In this document: piece by piece, positions 62,006 through 64,000 of the stretch
How positions within the stretch are numbered: position 1 is the stretch's first letter
How the letters are laid out: each line of letters starts with the position of its first letter
Assembly (NCBI RefSeq): GCF_020866845.1
Contig: NZ_CP086594.1
Coordinates: 2,294,001 to 2,358,000 of the forward strand
Direction of reading: 5' to 3'
Length of the DNA: 64,000 bases
Source of the DNA: Sphingomonas radiodurans
GTDB lineage: Bacteria; Pseudomonadota; Alphaproteobacteria; Sphingomonadales; Sphingomonadaceae
Notes under the pieces: model-generated
Told to the model about the DNA's origin: nothing
The model's input: only the letters and a program-made list of their open reading frames with translations
The model's database searches: none
Translations under genes and position numbers: made by a program

Positions 62006-64000
62006 GTGGCTGACCCCACTGCCCCCACGCCGATGATGGCGCAATATCTCGCGCTCAAGGACGAGGCGGGGGATTGTCTGCTGTTCTATCGCATGGGCGA
62101 TTTCTTCGAGCTGTTCTTCGAGGATGCGCGGATCGCGAGCGGGGTGCTCGACATCGCGCTGACCGCACGCGGCGAGCATGAGGGCACCAAGATCCCGATG
62201 TGCGGCGTGCCGGTGCATGCCGCGACAGCGTATCTCCAGCGACTGATCAAGGCCGGGCATCGCGTCGCGATCGCCGAGCAGACCGAAAGCCCCGAGGCGG
62301 CGCGCAAGGCGCGGGGCAGCAAGGCGCTGGTCAATCGCGCGATCGTGCGGTTTGTCACGGCGGGCACGCTGACCGAGGAGGCGTTGCTCGATGCGCGCGC
62401 GGCGAACTGGTGCGTCGCGGTGGGCGAGGCGGGCGGCGCGGTGGGCATCGCGGCGGCGGATATCTCGACCGGGCGGTTCGAGGTGATTGCCTGTTCGGCG
62501 CAGACGCTGGGAGCGGAGCTGGCGCGGCTTGGCGCGGCGGAAGTGATCGCAGCCGAGGACAGCGACGTTCCCGCGACCGTGTGGCGCCCGCGCGGCGATT
62601 TCGACAGTGCGCGCGGCGAGGAGCGGCTGAAGCGTCTGCACGGTGTGGCGACGCTCGACGGGTTCGGGCAGTTCGACCGGGCGATGCTTGCGGCGGCGGG
62701 CGGGCTGGTCGCGTATCTCGACCATAATGGGAAGGGCACGCTGCCGTTCCTGCGCGCGCCGGTGATCCGGCGGTCGGCGGAGGCGATGGCGATCGACGCA
62801 GCGACGCGTGACAGCCTGGAGCTGACCTGCGCGACGGGGGGCATGCGCAAGGGCAGCCTGCTCGACGCGGTCGATCGGACGGTGACCGGCGCGGGCGCGC
62901 GGCTGCTCGCGGCGGACATCGGCGCGCCACTGATGGATCGCGGCGCGATCGAGGCGCGGCTCGCGCTGGTCGGGCGGTTCCACGACGACAGCGACATGCG
63001 CGTCCGGCTGCGCGAACGGTTGCGCGCGCTGCCCGACATTGGCCGCGCGCTGGGGCGGCTCGCGGCGGGGCGGGGGAGCCCGCGCGATCTGGGGCAGTTG
63101 CGCGATGGGCTGGACGGCGCGTGGCTGCTCGGCGAGACGCTGAACTCGGCCGGTGGCGCACTGGTCGACGGGCACGCGGACGATCTGCTCGCGCACCTCG
63201 CGCCGCGCTTGCGCGGGCATGGCGAATTGATCGACCTGCTCAAGCGTGCGCTCGTCCCCTCGCCGCCGATCGATGCGGCGAACGGCGGGTATATTGCGGA
63301 GGGCTATGATGCCGCACTCGACGATCTGCGCGATGCGGGATCGGGCGGGCGGCGAGCGATTGCAGCGCTCGAAGCGCGATATCGCAGCGAGACCGGGATC
63401 AACGCGCTCAAGATCCGCCACAACAATGTGCTCGGCTATCATGTCGAGGTGCCGGCGAAGAACGGCGATGCGCTGATGAAGCCCGACAGCGGCTTCACGC
63501 ACCGCCAGACGATGGCGGGGGCGGTGCGCTTCAACGCGCCCGATCTCCACGAGGTCGCGAGCCGCGTGACGCAAGCCGGCGCGCATGCGGTCGCCGCAGA
63601 GGCGGCGCATCTCGAGGATCTGGTTGCCGCGGCACTGACGCAGGCCGAGCCGATCGCGGCGACCGCGGACGCGCTGGCGCGGCTCGATGTCGCGGCGGGG
63701 CTCGCCGAGCGCGCGGCGGAGGGGGGCTGGGCGCGGCCGGCGATCGTCAATCACCCATGTTTCGAGATCGTCGGTGGGCGGCATCCGGTGGTCGAGACAG
63801 CGGTGGCAAAGTCGGGTGAGCGATTTGTCGCGAACGATTGCGCGCTGTCGGAGCGGTCGCGGCTGTGGCTCGTGACGGGGCCGAACATGGGCGGCAAATC
63901 GACCTTCCTGCGGCAGAATGCGCTGATTGCGGTGCTCGCGCAGGCGGGCAGCTACGTCCCCGCGACGAGCGCGACGCTGGGGCTGGTCGATCGGTTGTTC
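62006..64000 (+). CDS. mutS: MutS, DNA mismatch repair protein, N-terminal part
   Basis: The frame runs open from GTG 62006 (or ATG 62033/62036) to the right edge, 665 codons. Mismatch-binding domain I carries CLLFYRMGDFFELFFEDA (Phe-x-Glu motif), then GTKIPMCGVPVHA and VAIAEQTE. The connector, core lever and clamp domains follow. The ATPase Walker A GPNMGGKSTFLRQN is visible near residue 628. The C-terminal part of the ATPase lies beyond the window. It recognises mismatches after replication. The GTG start has a weak ribosome site; the ATG at 62033 is an alternative. Confidence 0.96.
   Translation, partial: MADPTAPTPMMAQYLALKDEAGDCLLFYRMGDFFELFFEDARIASGVLDIALTARGEHEGTKIPMCGVPVHAATAYLQRLIKAGHRVAIAEQTESPEAARKARGSKALVNRAIVRFVTAGTLTEEALLDARAANWCVAVGEAGGAVGIAAADISTGRFEVIACSAQTLGAELARLGAAEVIAAEDSDVPATVWRPRGDFDSARGEERLKRLHGVATLDGFGQFDRAMLAAAGGLVAYLDHNGKGTLPFLRAPVIRRSAEAMAIDAATRDSLELTCATGGMRKGSLLDAVDRTVTGAGARLLAADIGAPLMDRGAIEARLALVGRFHDDSDMRVRLRERLRALPDIGRALGRLAAGRGSPRDLGQLRDGLDGAWLLGETLNSAGGALVDGHADDLLAHLAPRLRGHGELIDLLKRALVPSPPIDAANGGYIAEGYDAALDDLRDAGSGGRRAIAALEARYRSETGINALKIRHNNVLGYHVEVPAKNGDALMKPDSGFTHRQTMAGAVRFNAPDLHEVASRVTQAGAHAVAAEAAHLEDLVAAALTQAEPIAATADALARLDVAAGLAERAAEGGWARPAIVNHPCFEIVGGRHPVVETAVAKSGERFVANDCALSERSRLWLVTGPNMGGKSTFLRQNALIAVLAQAGSYVPATSATLGLVDRLF

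Noticed and set aside
61886-63784. 632-codon frame antisense to mutS
   Set aside because: Arg/Ala/Pro-rich shadow composition. The plus strand encodes a clear MutS with Walker A and mismatch-binding motifs.

Overview
The window is a high-GC alphaproteobacterial chromosome segment, most likely from Sphingomonas or a close relative in the Sphingomonadaceae. The pointers are a CcrM-type GANTC methyltransferase, a TorF-family porin joined to a kdp operon, a class I polyhydroxyalkanoate synthase with phasin, a MaeB-type malic enzyme, and the palindromic intergenic repeats common in this family. No rRNA, complete tRNA, CRISPR array or intact insertion sequence was found.

About 1-17.2 kb is accessory DNA. 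It opens with a partial PIN-like gene, an unrecognised protein with an ADP-ribosyltransferase-like motif layout, a small membrane protein and an XRE regulator. Then come signs of decayed mobile DNA: a SHOCT/DUF805 gene fused to an unrelated membrane-protein frame, a LysR DNA-binding domain without an effector domain, and a VapE-like helicase gene whose last ~25 codons look like the C-terminus of a heavy-metal P-type ATPase. A metal-efflux cluster follows (response regulator, sensor kinase, CzcB/CzcA/DUF3240/TolC, cytochrome b561, VIT transporter, PepSY protein). The stretch ends with a 3' fragment of tRNA-Thr (an attachment scar), a PD-(D/E)XK nuclease and a tyrosine-recombinase fragment whose upstream part is replaced by a ~306-bp inverted repeat.

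About 17.4-36.5 kb holds signalling and stress genes: an orphan receiver, a large hybrid PAS kinase with Hpt domain, a TorF porin leading into a 27-codon ORF and kdpFABCDE, a GH12-like secreted/anchored protein next to an acyltransferase, a series of small proteins (one DUF4214-like with a G9 tract at its start), a glutathione S-transferase and a second orphan receiver.

From about 36.5 kb to the end the content is core: purEK, an amino-acid permease, folP, ccrM with an apparent CtrA/GANTC-controlled promoter, rnhB, thiD (fused to a VOC domain and carrying an in-frame palindromic-repeat insertion), an aminotransferase, phaC and phasin with a TGC-rich operator pair, clpS, a Crp/Fnr regulator, murA, a Baeyer-Villiger monooxygenase, maeB, the alkylation-repair pair tag/ogt, a ParE-type toxin-antitoxin pair, and mutS running off the right edge.

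The most unusual items are the in-frame repeat insertion in thiD, the inverted-repeat element within the integrase locus, the vapE/P-type-ATPase junction, and the dyad operator in the phasin promoter. I did not find a clear new multi-gene defence system. The closest candidates are the nuclease beside the attachment scar and the ART-like/membrane-protein pair at the left edge.
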